A stretch of 5,927 nt of DNA, from NCBI GenBank assembly GCA_946409855.1, contig CAMJXZ010000214.1:1-5927 (forward strand), given 5' to 3'. The position numbers were made by a program, and so were the translations under genes. Of the stretch, positions 1 to 5,843 are shown one piece after another. The notes beneath the pieces were generated by a model. That model was not told the DNA's origin and ran no database searches. It saw only the letters and a list, made by a program, of their open reading frames with translations. The stretch's first letter is position 1. Each line of letters begins with the position of its first letter. The stretch is from an uncultured Clostridia bacterium (GTDB taxonomy: Bacteria; Bacillota; Clostridia; Christensenellales; Aristaeellaceae).

Positions 1-64
1 CGGTTTCCTCGATGAAATACAATATTTACGCACGATCATTTAGCATTTTTATCTGATCTTAGTA
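1..64. other. AT-rich intergenic edge after the Mur ligase
   Basis: Only 21 of these 64 bases are G or C, in sharp contrast to the GC-rich genes. No intrinsic terminator follows the Mur ligase stop codon. Near the edge the minus strand reads GAGGAAA (11-5), a Shine-Dalgarno-like run that may belong to a gene starting just outside the window. A short minus-strand frame from ATG at 38 (MIVRKYCISSRKP) also runs off the edge, but has no ribosome-binding site. Confidence 0.35.
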
Positions 65-1714
65 TTATTCACTGTAATGATCCGGCAGGTCGTTTTCGTA
101 CATCACCGTGTCTCCCGCCCGGAGCATCGGGCGAAGGAGACCGACAGCCTCGTCAAAGGACGCGCAGACAAAGATGTTTTCCTCCGGGAAGCCTTTCTGC
201 CGGAGGCCCTCGGCGATCGGCGCGGTGTGTTTTTTGCCGACGAGGAAAACCAGATTGGCGCTGTCCGCGATCACTTCGCCGAATTCCCGGTTGAACTCCG
301 CTTCCTTTTCCCCCAGCTCCACCATGCCGGGCGTCACGATGATCCGCCGTCCCGGGAAGAGGGAGAGCACCCGAAGCGCTTCCTTGGAGGAGGTGGGGTT
401 GGTGTTGAACGCGTCGTCGATCACCGTGACGCCGCCGGCGGCGGAAACGATCTGCAGCCGGTGCTCCACCGGGGTCAGCGCGGCGATGCCGGCCTGAATC
501 TGCCGCGGAGACAGCCCCAGGTCCGCCGCCACGGCGGCCGCGCAGAGGATGTTGCTGATGTTGTGCGCGCCCAGCAGCAGGGTAGAACAGGCGAGCCTGG
601 TCCCGTCCCCCAGGCACAGCGTAAACGAACTGCCGTCCGGGCCGACGGTCACATCCTCCGCCCAGGCCGCGGAACCGGGTACGCCGACCAGCCGCTTGGG
701 CTTTTCCGTCTTTTCAAAGAGGCCTGTGACGATGCCGCCGTCGTTCACAAAATACGCCGTACCGTCCTTAGGGAGCGCTTCGATCAGGTCATACTTGGTC
801 CGGATGATGTTGTCGATGGTTTTGAAGGTGTCCAGATGCTGGGGGCCGACGCTGGTCAGGATACCGATCGTGGGATGCACCAGGCTGCACAGCTCTTTGA
901 TATCCCCCACGTGGCGGGCGCCCATTTCCCCGATAAACACCTGATGGGCAGGCGTCAGCCGTTCCCGGATGACGCGGGTCAGGCCCATGGGGGTATTGAA
1001 GCTGGCGGGCGTCGCCAGCACGTTGTATTTCTGGGAAAGCACCGTCGCCAGGATGAACTTGGTGCTGGTTTTGCCGTAGCTGCCGGTGATGCCGATGCGG
1101 ATCAGCCGGTCGTTGGCCAGCAGCTTTTTCCGCGCGTCGGCGAAATAAGCGTATTGGATGGCCTTTTCCAGCGGCCAGACCAGCAGGCCGCCCAGCGCCG
1201 TCCACAGCGGAAGCCCCAGCGGGATCAGCGCGTAAACGGCGTAAAACCAAAAGCCCTTTCTGCCCGCGCAGAAAAGAAAGTACAGCGCGCAGCTCAGCCC
1301 GAGCAGCACCAGAAAAAGCGCCGCGTACAGCCGCCAGACCCTGGGCGTCACGACAAAGGGCTTTTTTTCCTTGCCTTTTTTCAGAGCCTGAAGCGTCATG
1401 CGCGCGCAGACGGCCGTCAGCATGCAGGCGATCATCGGCAGCAGGATCCCGAGCGCCCTGCCGCCGGTACCGGGCTTGCTCTGGTACCAGGGCTCCGTCA
1501 CGGCCAGCAGGACGACCGCCGCGAGCACCGCGCCGCTCAGCGTCAGTCCCGGGGCAAACGCCTTGTCCCACTGGCGGGACAGGGTCCTGAAATAACCCTG
1601 GAACTGATAGCTTTCCAGCTGGAAATAGTGAACCGCCCGCCTGCTGACGGCCAGCGTCCCGGCGATGGCTGTCAGCACCACCAGGACCCTCGCGAATACC
1701 GGAAAGAAATCCAT
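65..1714 (-). CDS. Membrane-anchored MurF-type Mur ligase
   Basis: This 549-residue protein is an ATP-dependent amide ligase of the Mur family, closest in motifs to MurF, which adds D-Ala-D-Ala to UDP-MurNAc-tripeptide. Visible motifs are the P-loop G-SYGKTS (residues 211-217), the metal-site GEMGARHVGDI (262-272), SVGPQHLD (288-295), K307 in the position of the carbamylated lysine, GAHNISN (382-388), DDAFNTNP (433-440) and GMVELGEKE (463-471). The C-terminal domain ends in YENDLPDHY. Residues 1-200 are unusual: hydrophobic segments at about 5-23, 57-73, 87-105, 129-150 and 156-180 stand where MurF has its UDP-sugar-binding domain. ATG start; AAAGGAG lies 9 bases upstream and shares its first A with the hydrolase stop codon, 15 bases away, so the two genes are cotranscribed. 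Ligase membership is secure. The substrate is not: it could be a true MurF, a specialised second MurF, or a ligase acting on a lipid-linked precursor, so I give no symbol. Confidence 0.93.
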   Translation of the reverse strand: MDFFPVFARVLVVLTAIAGTLAVSRRAVHYFQLESYQFQGYFRTLSRQWDKAFAPGLTLSGAVLAAVVLLAVTEPWYQSKPGTGGRALGILLPMIACMLTAVCARMTLQALKKGKEKKPFVVTPRVWRLYAALFLVLLGLSCALYFLFCAGRKGFWFYAVYALIPLGLPLWTALGGLLVWPLEKAIQYAYFADARKKLLANDRLIRIGITGSYGKTSTKFILATVLSQKYNVLATPASFNTPMGLTRVIRERLTPAHQVFIGEMGARHVGDIKELCSLVHPTIGILTSVGPQHLDTFKTIDNIIRTKYDLIEALPKDGTAYFVNDGGIVTGLFEKTEKPKRLVGVPGSAAWAEDVTVGPDGSSFTLCLGDGTRLACSTLLLGAHNISNILCAAAVAADLGLSPRQIQAGIAALTPVEHRLQIVSAAGGVTVIDDAFNTNPTSSKEALRVLSLFPGRRIIVTPGMVELGEKEAEFNREFGEVIADSANLVFLVGKKHTAPIAEGLRQKGFPEENIFVCASFDEAVGLLRPMLRAGDTVMYENDLPDHYSE

Positions 1715-1729
1715 GTAAGAAAGCTCCTT

Positions 1730-2506
1730 TTATAAGGTCAGGAAAGAGCGGACAATGGTCAGAAAGCGCGGCCATTCCCGGAGATAGGCGAAATGATCCC
1801 CGTTTTCAAAGACGACCAGACCGGCGTCCGGGATCTCCTTTTCCATCTTCTGCCCCATCCACAGAGGCGTTTCGGTATCCTTCTCCCCGAACACCAGGAG
1901 GGTCGGCGCCCCGATCTTCGCAAGACGGTCGGACAGGTCCTCGTTGACGATTTTCACGAAGGTCTGCCGCATCATCGGGGAAAGGGCCAGATAATCCGGC
2001 GAGCCGTGCTTCTGCCGTTCCGCCTCCAGCAGTTTTTCCATCGGCCCCCTGAGGCCGGGCAATGCGCCCAGGCGGCTGATGAGCGCTTTCTTTTTCTGGT
2101 ACTCCTCGCTCTTTTTCTTCTGCTCCGGCGTCTGCGGCTTGCGGATACCGGCCGCCCCGGTCAGCACCATGCGGCCGACATGTTCCGGATAGCGCGCCGC
2201 CAGGTCGATGGCCACCCGGGCGCCGAAAGAATGGGCGATGAGATCGGCGGGGCAAATCCGGAGCCGGTCCATCAGCGCGGCCGTCATATCGGTAAAATCG
2301 GCCACGCCCCAGGGAACCGGCGGTTCCTCTGATTCGCCGTGGGCGGGAAAATCGATCGCCGTCACCAGCCGGTCCCGGGAAAGGTCCTTCATGACCGGCT
2401 CAAAATGCCGGATTGAACAGCCCCAGCCGTGCAGCAGCAGGACCGGCTTCCCGCCGGCGCCCGCCTGCTCCGCGTGAATCCTGACGCCATTGATTGTAAT
2501 ATCCAA
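1730..2506 (-). CDS. Alpha/beta-fold hydrolase, TTG start
   Basis: A 258-residue soluble protein with the alpha/beta hydrolase layout. It shows the oxyanion-hole motif LLHGWG (24-29), DFPAHGES (52-59), a nucleophile elbow AHSFG with Ser93, an acid in FGEKD (Asp210) and a catalytic His in NGDHF (His238), so the triad appears complete. The elbow has Ala in place of the usual first Gly. A lysine/glutamate-rich stretch at 129-140 opens the cap (lid) region, which likely sets substrate choice. There is no signal peptide or membrane helix, so it is probably cytoplasmic. The start is TTG: it follows GGGAGG at good spacing, and the protein begins with a typical MDITINGVRIH strand pair. It starts 3 bases after the GNAT stop and is followed 15 bases later by the Mur ligase. 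The substrate is unknown; an esterase, thioesterase or amidase on an envelope-related compound is only a guess from context. Confidence 0.92.
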   Translation of the reverse strand: MDITINGVRIHAEQAGAGGKPVLLLHGWGCSIRHFEPVMKDLSRDRLVTAIDFPAHGESEEPPVPWGVADFTDMTAALMDRLRICPADLIAHSFGARVAIDLAARYPEHVGRMVLTGAAGIRKPQTPEQKKKSEEYQKKKALISRLGALPGLRGPMEKLLEAERQKHGSPDYLALSPMMRQTFVKIVNEDLSDRLAKIGAPTLLVFGEKDTETPLWMGQKMEKEIPDAGLVVFENGDHFAYLREWPRFLTIVRSFLTL

Positions 2507-2509
2507 GGG

Positions 2510-2974
2510 CTACCTCCCGAAGGGAAAAAAAATATACCGGCATTTCTGCGTGGACCCGGAGCACATGATCCGGTAAGGCTCCGGCACCGGCACGATGGAT
2601 TCCAGCACGCAGCCCAGCGCTTCACAGGTGCGGCGGGATGCCCAGTTATCGGTGTCCGTGGTGATCACCACGCTGTTCAGGCCTTCCTCCCGCATCACGT
2701 GGTTCAGCAGCCTGCAGGCCTGCAAGGCATAGTGATGCCCCCGGTACGGCGCGTCGATCCGGTAACCGATGTGCCCCAGGTAGTACAGCCCCGGGCTTTC
2801 CCCCAGGCGCAGGCTGATGTACCCGATCTTTTTGAGGGAATGCCGCTTATAAATATGAAAGAGATATCCGTCCTCGATCCCGCATTCCGCGTCATACAGA
2901 TCGTAATTGGTCAGCCGCAGAACGATCTGCTCGTTGTGCAGGGAGGAGCCGCTGAGCAATGATAGCAATGACAT
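2510..2974 (-). CDS. GNAT-family N-acetyltransferase
   Basis: A 154-residue GNAT protein that would transfer an acyl group, usually acetyl from acetyl-CoA, to an amine. The fold is suggested by LKKIGYISLRLG (48-58), the strand YYLGHIGYRIDAPYRG (64-79), and the acyl-CoA-binding turn and helix RGHHYALQACRLL (78-90). The strand SVVITTDTDNWASRRTCEALG (101-121) is typical of the RimJ/RimL-like branch, where N110 and the following SRR helix close the site. The usual R-G-x-G-x-A turn reads R-G-H-H-Y-A. I chose the ATG at 2974, with GGGAG 11 bases upstream. An in-frame ATG at 3064 would add 30 residues that look non-coding and would run through a strong inverted repeat. The codons just after the start contain a 9-base tandem repeat that gives LLSLLS. 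The target is unknown; protein N-termini, small amines or sugar amines are all possible. It is the first gene of the tightly spaced run with the hydrolase and Mur ligase. Confidence 0.88.
   Translation of the reverse strand: MSLLSLLSGSSLHNEQIVLRLTNYDLYDAECGIEDGYLFHIYKRHSLKKIGYISLRLGESPGLYYLGHIGYRIDAPYRGHHYALQACRLLNHVMREEGLNSVVITTDTDNWASRRTCEALGCVLESIVPVPEPYRIMCSGSTQKCRYIFFPFGR
2512..2518 (-). promoter_or_regulatory. Shine-Dalgarno for the hydrolase, inside the GNAT 3' end
   Basis: GGGAGGT on the minus strand supplies the final Gly and Arg codons and the first base of the GNAT stop codon, and lies 6 bases before the TTG start at 2506. This placement decides the TTG start and implies that ribosomes finishing the GNAT gene feed into the hydrolase gene. 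Confidence 0.75.
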
Positions 2975-3006
2975 ACGTTGATCCGCTCCCGGACAGTTGT
3001 AACGAA

Positions 3007-3036
3007 CATACCGGGCAGCCAGAACCGCCCGGTATG
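3007..3036 (-). terminator. Hairpin after ackA, weak terminator or attenuator
   Basis: A perfect 10-base inverted repeat, CATACCGGGC and GCCCGGTATG, with a 10-base loop, lies between the ackA stop and the GNAT gene. On the minus strand the stem is followed by TTCGTTACAA, a poor T-tract, so it may terminate only part of the transcripts, or act as an mRNA-stabilising 3' end for ackA. It lies just upstream of the GNAT ribosome-binding site (2986-2990). Confidence 0.5.
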
Positions 3037-3046
3037 CAAATAGGCC

Positions 3047-3062
3047 GCGGCGCTCGCGCCGC
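3047..3062 (-). repeat. Short GC-rich inverted repeat after ackA
   Basis: GCGGCGC and GCGCCGC are separated by 2 bases, giving a 6-7 bp all-GC stem starting 14 bases after the ackA stop codon. No T-tract follows, so it is not a standard intrinsic terminator. Together with the neighbouring 10-bp hairpin it makes the ackA 3' region highly structured. Confidence 0.45.
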
Positions 3063-3076
3063 ATCGGACCCGGTGA

Positions 3077-4279
3077 TTATTTGGCCGCCGTCACCAGCGC
3101 CAGGGTGTCGCGGGCGATCGCCAGTTCTTCGTTGGTGGGGATGATCAGGATGCGGACCTTGCTGTCCGGCGCGGAAACGTCCGCCTCGACCCCGCGGATC
3201 TTGGCGTTCTTTTCGTAGTCCATCTTCGCGCCCAGGAATTCAAAGCCGGTCATGACGCGGGCGCGCAGGGCGGCGTCGTTTTCACCGATGCCGGCGGTGA
3301 AGGAAATCACGTCCACCCCGTGGAGCACGGCGGCGTACGCGCCGATGTATTTGCGGATGCCTTCCACCAGCATGTCGATGGCGATCTGCGCGTCCTCGTT
3401 GCCCTGCTCGGCGGCGGCGGCGACTTCACGCATGTCGGAGCTGACGCCGGAAATGCCCAGCAGGCCGCTCTTCTTGTTGCAGATGTTCAGCATTTCGTTG
3501 ACGTCGATGTGATCCCGGTTGCAGATATACTGCACCACCGCCGGGTCCATGGAACCGCAGCGGGTGCCCATCATCAGGCCTTCCAGCGGCGTGATGCCCA
3601 TGGAAGTATCCACGCACTTGCCGCTGTTGATGGCGCAGATGGAGGAACCGTTGCCCAGGTGGCAGTTGATGATGCGCAGGCCTTCCGGCTTGACGCCCAG
3701 GAATTCAGGGATGCGGCCGGCCACATAGCGGTGGGAGGTCCCGTGGAAGCCGTAGCGGCGGACCTTCAGGCGGGTGTAATAATCCTTGGGCACGCCGTAG
3801 CGGTAGGCCTTGGGGGGCATGGTCATATGGAAAGCGGTATCGAACACGGCCACCATGGGCGTGTTGGGCATGACCTCGCGGCAGGCGCGGATGCCGGCCA
3901 GGTTGGCGGGGTTGTGCAGCGGGCCCAGCGGGATGTTCTCTTCGATGGCCGCTTCCACTTCGGGCGTCACGATCACGGACTCGGTGAAGTTCGGACCGCC
4001 GTGCAGCACGCGGTGGCCGACCGCGCCGATCTCGTCCATGGACTTGACCACGCCGTGTTCCGGATCGGTCAGCGCGTCGAGCATCATCTGGGTGGCGATT
4101 ACGTGGTTGTCGATCTTCTTTTCGACGACGAACTGCTTGCCGTCCCACTTATGGGTGAGCTTGCCCATATCCAGACCGATCTTTTCCACCAGGCCCTTGG
4201 CCAGGGTGGATTCGGTATCCATATCGATCAATTGATACTTCAGGGAAGAAGAACCGGCGTTGACGATCAGAACTTTCAT
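3077..4279 (-). CDS. ackA: Acetate kinase
   Basis: This 400-residue protein is acetate kinase, which interconverts acetyl phosphate plus ADP and acetate plus ATP in the cytoplasm; in a fermenter it is the ATP-yielding end of the acetate pathway. Length and motifs match the ASKHA-fold family throughout. They include the first signature VNAGSSSLKYQL (6-17), GHRVLHGG (88-95), LGPLHNP (118-124), the second signature DTAFHMTMPP (147-156), YGFHGTSH (176-183), CHLGNGSS (206-213), MGTRCGSMDP (237-246) and FTAGIGEN (327-334). Active-site residues known from the Methanosarcina enzyme have clear counterparts: Asn7, Arg90, Asp147, His179, Arg240 and Glu384. I chose the ATG at 4279 because GGAGGA lies 8 bases upstream and MKVLIVNAGSSS is the usual N-terminus. 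An upstream in-frame ATG at 4345 gives 22 extra residues that match nothing in the family. The gene has its own promoter. Phosphotransacetylase (pta), often adjacent, is not in the window. Confidence 0.98.
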   Translation of the reverse strand: MKVLIVNAGSSSLKYQLIDMDTESTLAKGLVEKIGLDMGKLTHKWDGKQFVVEKKIDNHVIATQMMLDALTDPEHGVVKSMDEIGAVGHRVLHGGPNFTESVIVTPEVEAAIEENIPLGPLHNPANLAGIRACREVMPNTPMVAVFDTAFHMTMPPKAYRYGVPKDYYTRLKVRRYGFHGTSHRYVAGRIPEFLGVKPEGLRIINCHLGNGSSICAINSGKCVDTSMGITPLEGLMMGTRCGSMDPAVVQYICNRDHIDVNEMLNICNKKSGLLGISGVSSDMREVAAAAEQGNEDAQIAIDMLVEGIRKYIGAYAAVLHGVDVISFTAGIGENDAALRARVMTGFEFLGAKMDYEKNAKIRGVEADVSAPDSKVRILIIPTNEELAIARDTLALVTAAK

Positions 4280-4287
4280 TTCTACAT

Positions 4288-4293
4288 TCCTCC
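4288..4293 (-). promoter_or_regulatory. Shine-Dalgarno of ackA
   Basis: GGAGGA lies 8 bases upstream of the ATG at 4279 and settles that start over the in-frame ATG at 4345. The sequence between them contains an ATG-TAG pair, a start directly followed by a stop, just 5 bases before the true ATG. Confidence 0.85.
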
Positions 4294-4357
4294 GATGTTC
4301 GGTTGATGCTCCGGTCGCGGGCTGTCCCGTTTCCGGGAGACACATGGTTGCACATTA
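4294..4357 (-). other. ackA 5' leader with a small GAAA-loop hairpin
   Basis: If transcription starts about 7 bases after the -10 box, ackA carries a leader of roughly 75-80 bases, including the ribosome-binding site. It contains TCCCG-GAAA-CGGGA at 4325-4338, a 5-bp stem closed by a GNRA tetraloop. I recognise no riboswitch class in it. Confidence 0.35.
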
Positions 4358-4363
4358 CAAGAT

Positions 4364-4392
4364 ATTATCTCACTTTTTTTCCGTTCCCGCAA
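4364..4392 (-). promoter_or_regulatory. Promoter of ackA (extended -10)
   Basis: Reading the minus strand, a -10 box GATAAT (4369-4364; five of six consensus bases) is preceded by TG one base upstream (4372-4371), which makes it an extended -10. A weak -35 box TTGCGG (4392-4387) lies 17 bases further up. The spacer includes a run of seven A residues. This is the best promoter between the M48 gene and ackA, and the poor -35 suggests activator dependence or reliance on the extended -10. Confidence 0.7.
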
Positions 4393-4408
4393 GACAGAAA
4401 TGCGGGAA
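4384..4408. repeat. Inverted repeat over the ackA -35 box
   Basis: TTCCCGCA and TGCGGGAA form a perfect 8-base inverted repeat with a 9-base centre. One arm covers most of the -35 hexamer of the ackA promoter. The runs of T and A outside the arms have the wrong polarity for an intrinsic terminator on either strand. A binding site for a dimeric regulator is therefore a reasonable reading, though unproven. Confidence 0.45.
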
Positions 4409-4446
4409 AACAAAAACATTTTTATGACCGGGAACCGTTCATTCCC
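4407..4446 (-). terminator. Weak terminator candidate after the M48 gene
   Basis: Three bases after the M48 stop codon, GGGAA and TTCCC pair around a 7-base loop (4446-4430). The run TTTTTGTTTT (4416-4407) follows 13 bases later. The stem is short and the T-tract too far away for a classical terminator, so some read-through into ackA is likely. Confidence 0.3.
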
Positions 4447-4449
4447 TGT

Positions 4450-5670
4450 TCAGCCCCGCTCCTTCCGGATGGCGTCGATCCGCTGGCTCAAAGTGGGATG
4501 GGAATATTCCAGCTTCACCAGCAGCGGATGGGGAGAAAGGTCACTGAAATTCTCCCGCGCCAGCTTTTTGAGGGAACTGATCAGCGCCTCTCCGCAGCCT
4601 TCCCGGACGGCCTGCCTGTCCGCCCGGTATTCCGCCCTGCGGGATAGACCGTTGGTCAGAAGGCCGAACAGCGGGGATACAAGGGCGAACTCCACGTTCA
4701 TCACCAGGATCAGGGCAAAGCCGTAGTTGACGTTCTCAAAGCCGAAGGCCCGGAACAGCTCCGGCGTGCGGACGGTAAAAAAGGCCAGGATGCCCAGAAC
4801 CAGCATCATGACAAAGCTCTGCAGCTGCCGCTTCAGCGTGTCCTTATTCAGACCGTGACCCAGTTCATGGGCGAACACCGCGCAGATCTCGTCCGGCGTC
4901 AGGGAATCCACCAGCGTATCGTACAGGACGATGGTCTTCATTTTGCCAAAGCCGGTAAAATAGGCGTTGCTTTTGGACGATCGCCGGGAAGCGTCCATCA
5001 CCTGGATGGCCCGGACCTGATAGCCGTTTTTGGTCAGCAGCCGTTCAAGCTTTTCCCGCAGTTCTCCTTCCGGCAGAGGGGTAAACTTGTTGAACACCCG
5101 GCTCAGATACGGATACAGGAAGCTGATCCCCAGCGCCAGCACCGTCATCACAACCGCGAAAACGATGATCAGCCCGTCCCCCAGCCAAAGGTGCAGCCCC
5201 ATCAGGATGGCGCCGACCGCCGTCATAATGATCAGCCCGATAAGGAAATTCTTGAGCTGATCCAGCCAGAAGGTCTTTTTTGTAGAGCGGTTGAAGCCGT
5301 ATTTTTCCTCGATGCGCATGACATCGTAATACTCAAACGGCAGCAGCGCCGCGTCCGTCAGCGCCGATAAAAGCAATACCCCCAGCATCCGCATGAACAG
5401 CGTATCCGGAAAAAAGCCGGCAAACCAGGCGTACGCGTCGGCGGCCAGCAGGAGCAGCTCCGCCGCGAAGGCGGCCGTCTGCCGCCACATGTCCAGCCGG
5501 GCTTTTTCGGTATGGTACGCTTTCCATTGAAGGTAGGTCTCCCGGTCGTACACGTCCGCCACATTGGCCGGCAGCGGGCGGTCTTTGCCCGCCAGGCTCA
5601 GAGCGCTCAGCACCATACGGTACAGGTACACCAGCGCGAACGCCGCGATCACGATCCATTTGTAATGCAT
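4450..5670 (-). CDS. M48 family (Ste24-type) membrane zinc metalloprotease
   Basis: A 406-residue integral-membrane protease related to CAAX prenyl protease 1 (Ste24). In bacteria these are thought to act in membrane-protein quality control, since prenylated substrates are absent. The zinc site is HELGH (His268, Glu269, His272), and the third ligand is Glu347 in SRRAEYRAD (343-351), with the conserved Asp351. Other family marks are EEKYGFNRSTKKTFWLDQLK (121-140), SNAYFTGFGKMKTIVLYDTL (234-253) and the C-terminal HPTLSQRIDAI (391-401). Hydrophobic segments lie at about 3-25, 64-85, 93-111, 139-160, 165-187, 284-300 and 316-337, matching the seven-helix Ste24 plan. The start is the ATG at 5670, preceded by GGGGAGGGGG at 6 bases. 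An in-frame ATG at 5742 would add 24 basic residues from what looks like leader sequence. It appears monocistronic, with a strong promoter of its own. Family assignment is firm; the substrate is unknown. Confidence 0.95.
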   Translation of the reverse strand: MHYKWIVIAAFALVYLYRMVLSALSLAGKDRPLPANVADVYDRETYLQWKAYHTEKARLDMWRQTAAFAAELLLLAADAYAWFAGFFPDTLFMRMLGVLLLSALTDAALLPFEYYDVMRIEEKYGFNRSTKKTFWLDQLKNFLIGLIIMTAVGAILMGLHLWLGDGLIIVFAVVMTVLALGISFLYPYLSRVFNKFTPLPEGELREKLERLLTKNGYQVRAIQVMDASRRSSKSNAYFTGFGKMKTIVLYDTLVDSLTPDEICAVFAHELGHGLNKDTLKRQLQSFVMMLVLGILAFFTVRTPELFRAFGFENVNYGFALILVMNVEFALVSPLFGLLTNGLSRRAEYRADRQAVREGCGEALISSLKKLARENFSDLSPHPLLVKLEYSHPTLSQRIDAIRKERG

Positions 5671-5676
5671 GGTTTT

Positions 5677-5686
5677 CCCCCTCCCC
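5677..5686 (-). promoter_or_regulatory. Shine-Dalgarno of the M48 gene
   Basis: GGGGAGGGGG lies 6 bases before the ATG at 5670 and fixes that start over the ATG at 5742. Confidence 0.8.
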
Positions 5687-5688
5687 GG

Positions 5689-5726
5689 TCCCGTCCGGCG
5701 CCCGGCTTTTCTTTTCCCCGGCGGGA
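5689..5726 (-). other. Hairpin in the M48 5' leader
   Basis: In the predicted leader RNA, TCCCG pairs with CGGGA and the inner CCGG with CCGG, giving about 9 bp with one bulged base and a 19-base loop that begins with a purine-rich stretch. It ends only 2 bases before the Shine-Dalgarno run, so it could influence ribosome access. No known riboswitch or leader family is recognised. Confidence 0.3.
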
Positions 5727-5756
5727 TCAGACGCGGACGCACGCGAACCTGTTCCT

Positions 5757-5785
5757 GTTATATCCCGAAACATCCCGTTTGTCAA
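5757..5785 (-). promoter_or_regulatory. Strong sigma-A-type promoter of the M48 gene
   Basis: The minus strand carries a perfect -35 box TTGACA (5785-5780), a 17-base spacer and a -10 box TATAAC (5762-5757; five of six). A run of six A residues at 5801-5796 sits about 11 bases upstream of the -35 and could act as an UP-type element. Transcription would start near 5750, giving a leader of about 80 bases. Confidence 0.85.
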
Positions 5786-5788
5786 CCT

Positions 5789-5806
5789 GCGCCGATTTTT
5801 TGGCGC
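5789..5806. repeat. Inverted repeat next to the M48 -35 box
   Basis: GCGCC and GGCGC flank an 8-base AT-rich centre that contains the A/T run. It ends 3 bases from the -35 hexamer. It may be an operator, or simply the GC clamp around the A-tract; on the plus strand the T-run lies in the loop, so it is not a terminator. Confidence 0.3.
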
Positions 5807-5843
5807 CCCGGAAAGCCCCTGCCCCGGCATTGTCCCGATTCGG

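Noticed and set aside
77..1735. Long plus-strand open frame (552 codons) opposite the Mur ligase
   Set aside because: The translation is Arg/Gln/His/Gly-rich with no recognisable domain, as expected opposite a GC-rich gene. The minus-strand frame carries all the Mur ligase motifs.
2975..3064. N-terminal extension of the GNAT gene to the ATG at 3064
   Set aside because: The 30 extra residues lie across the 10-bp inverted repeat and match no GNAT feature, while the ATG at 2974 has an acceptable Shine-Dalgarno.
3320..4306. Plus-strand open frame (328 codons) opposite ackA
   Set aside because: It is the antisense shadow of a fully conserved acetate kinase. Its product is a His/Gly/Val-rich low-complexity string without motifs.
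4280..4357. A riboswitch in the ackA leader
   Set aside because: The leader is short, with just one 5-bp tetraloop hairpin and no terminator/antiterminator pair or recognisable ligand-binding core.
4384..4408. Reading the TTCCCGCA/TGCGGGAA repeat as an intrinsic terminator
   Set aside because: On both strands the T-run lies before the stem and an A-run after it, the wrong order for termination.
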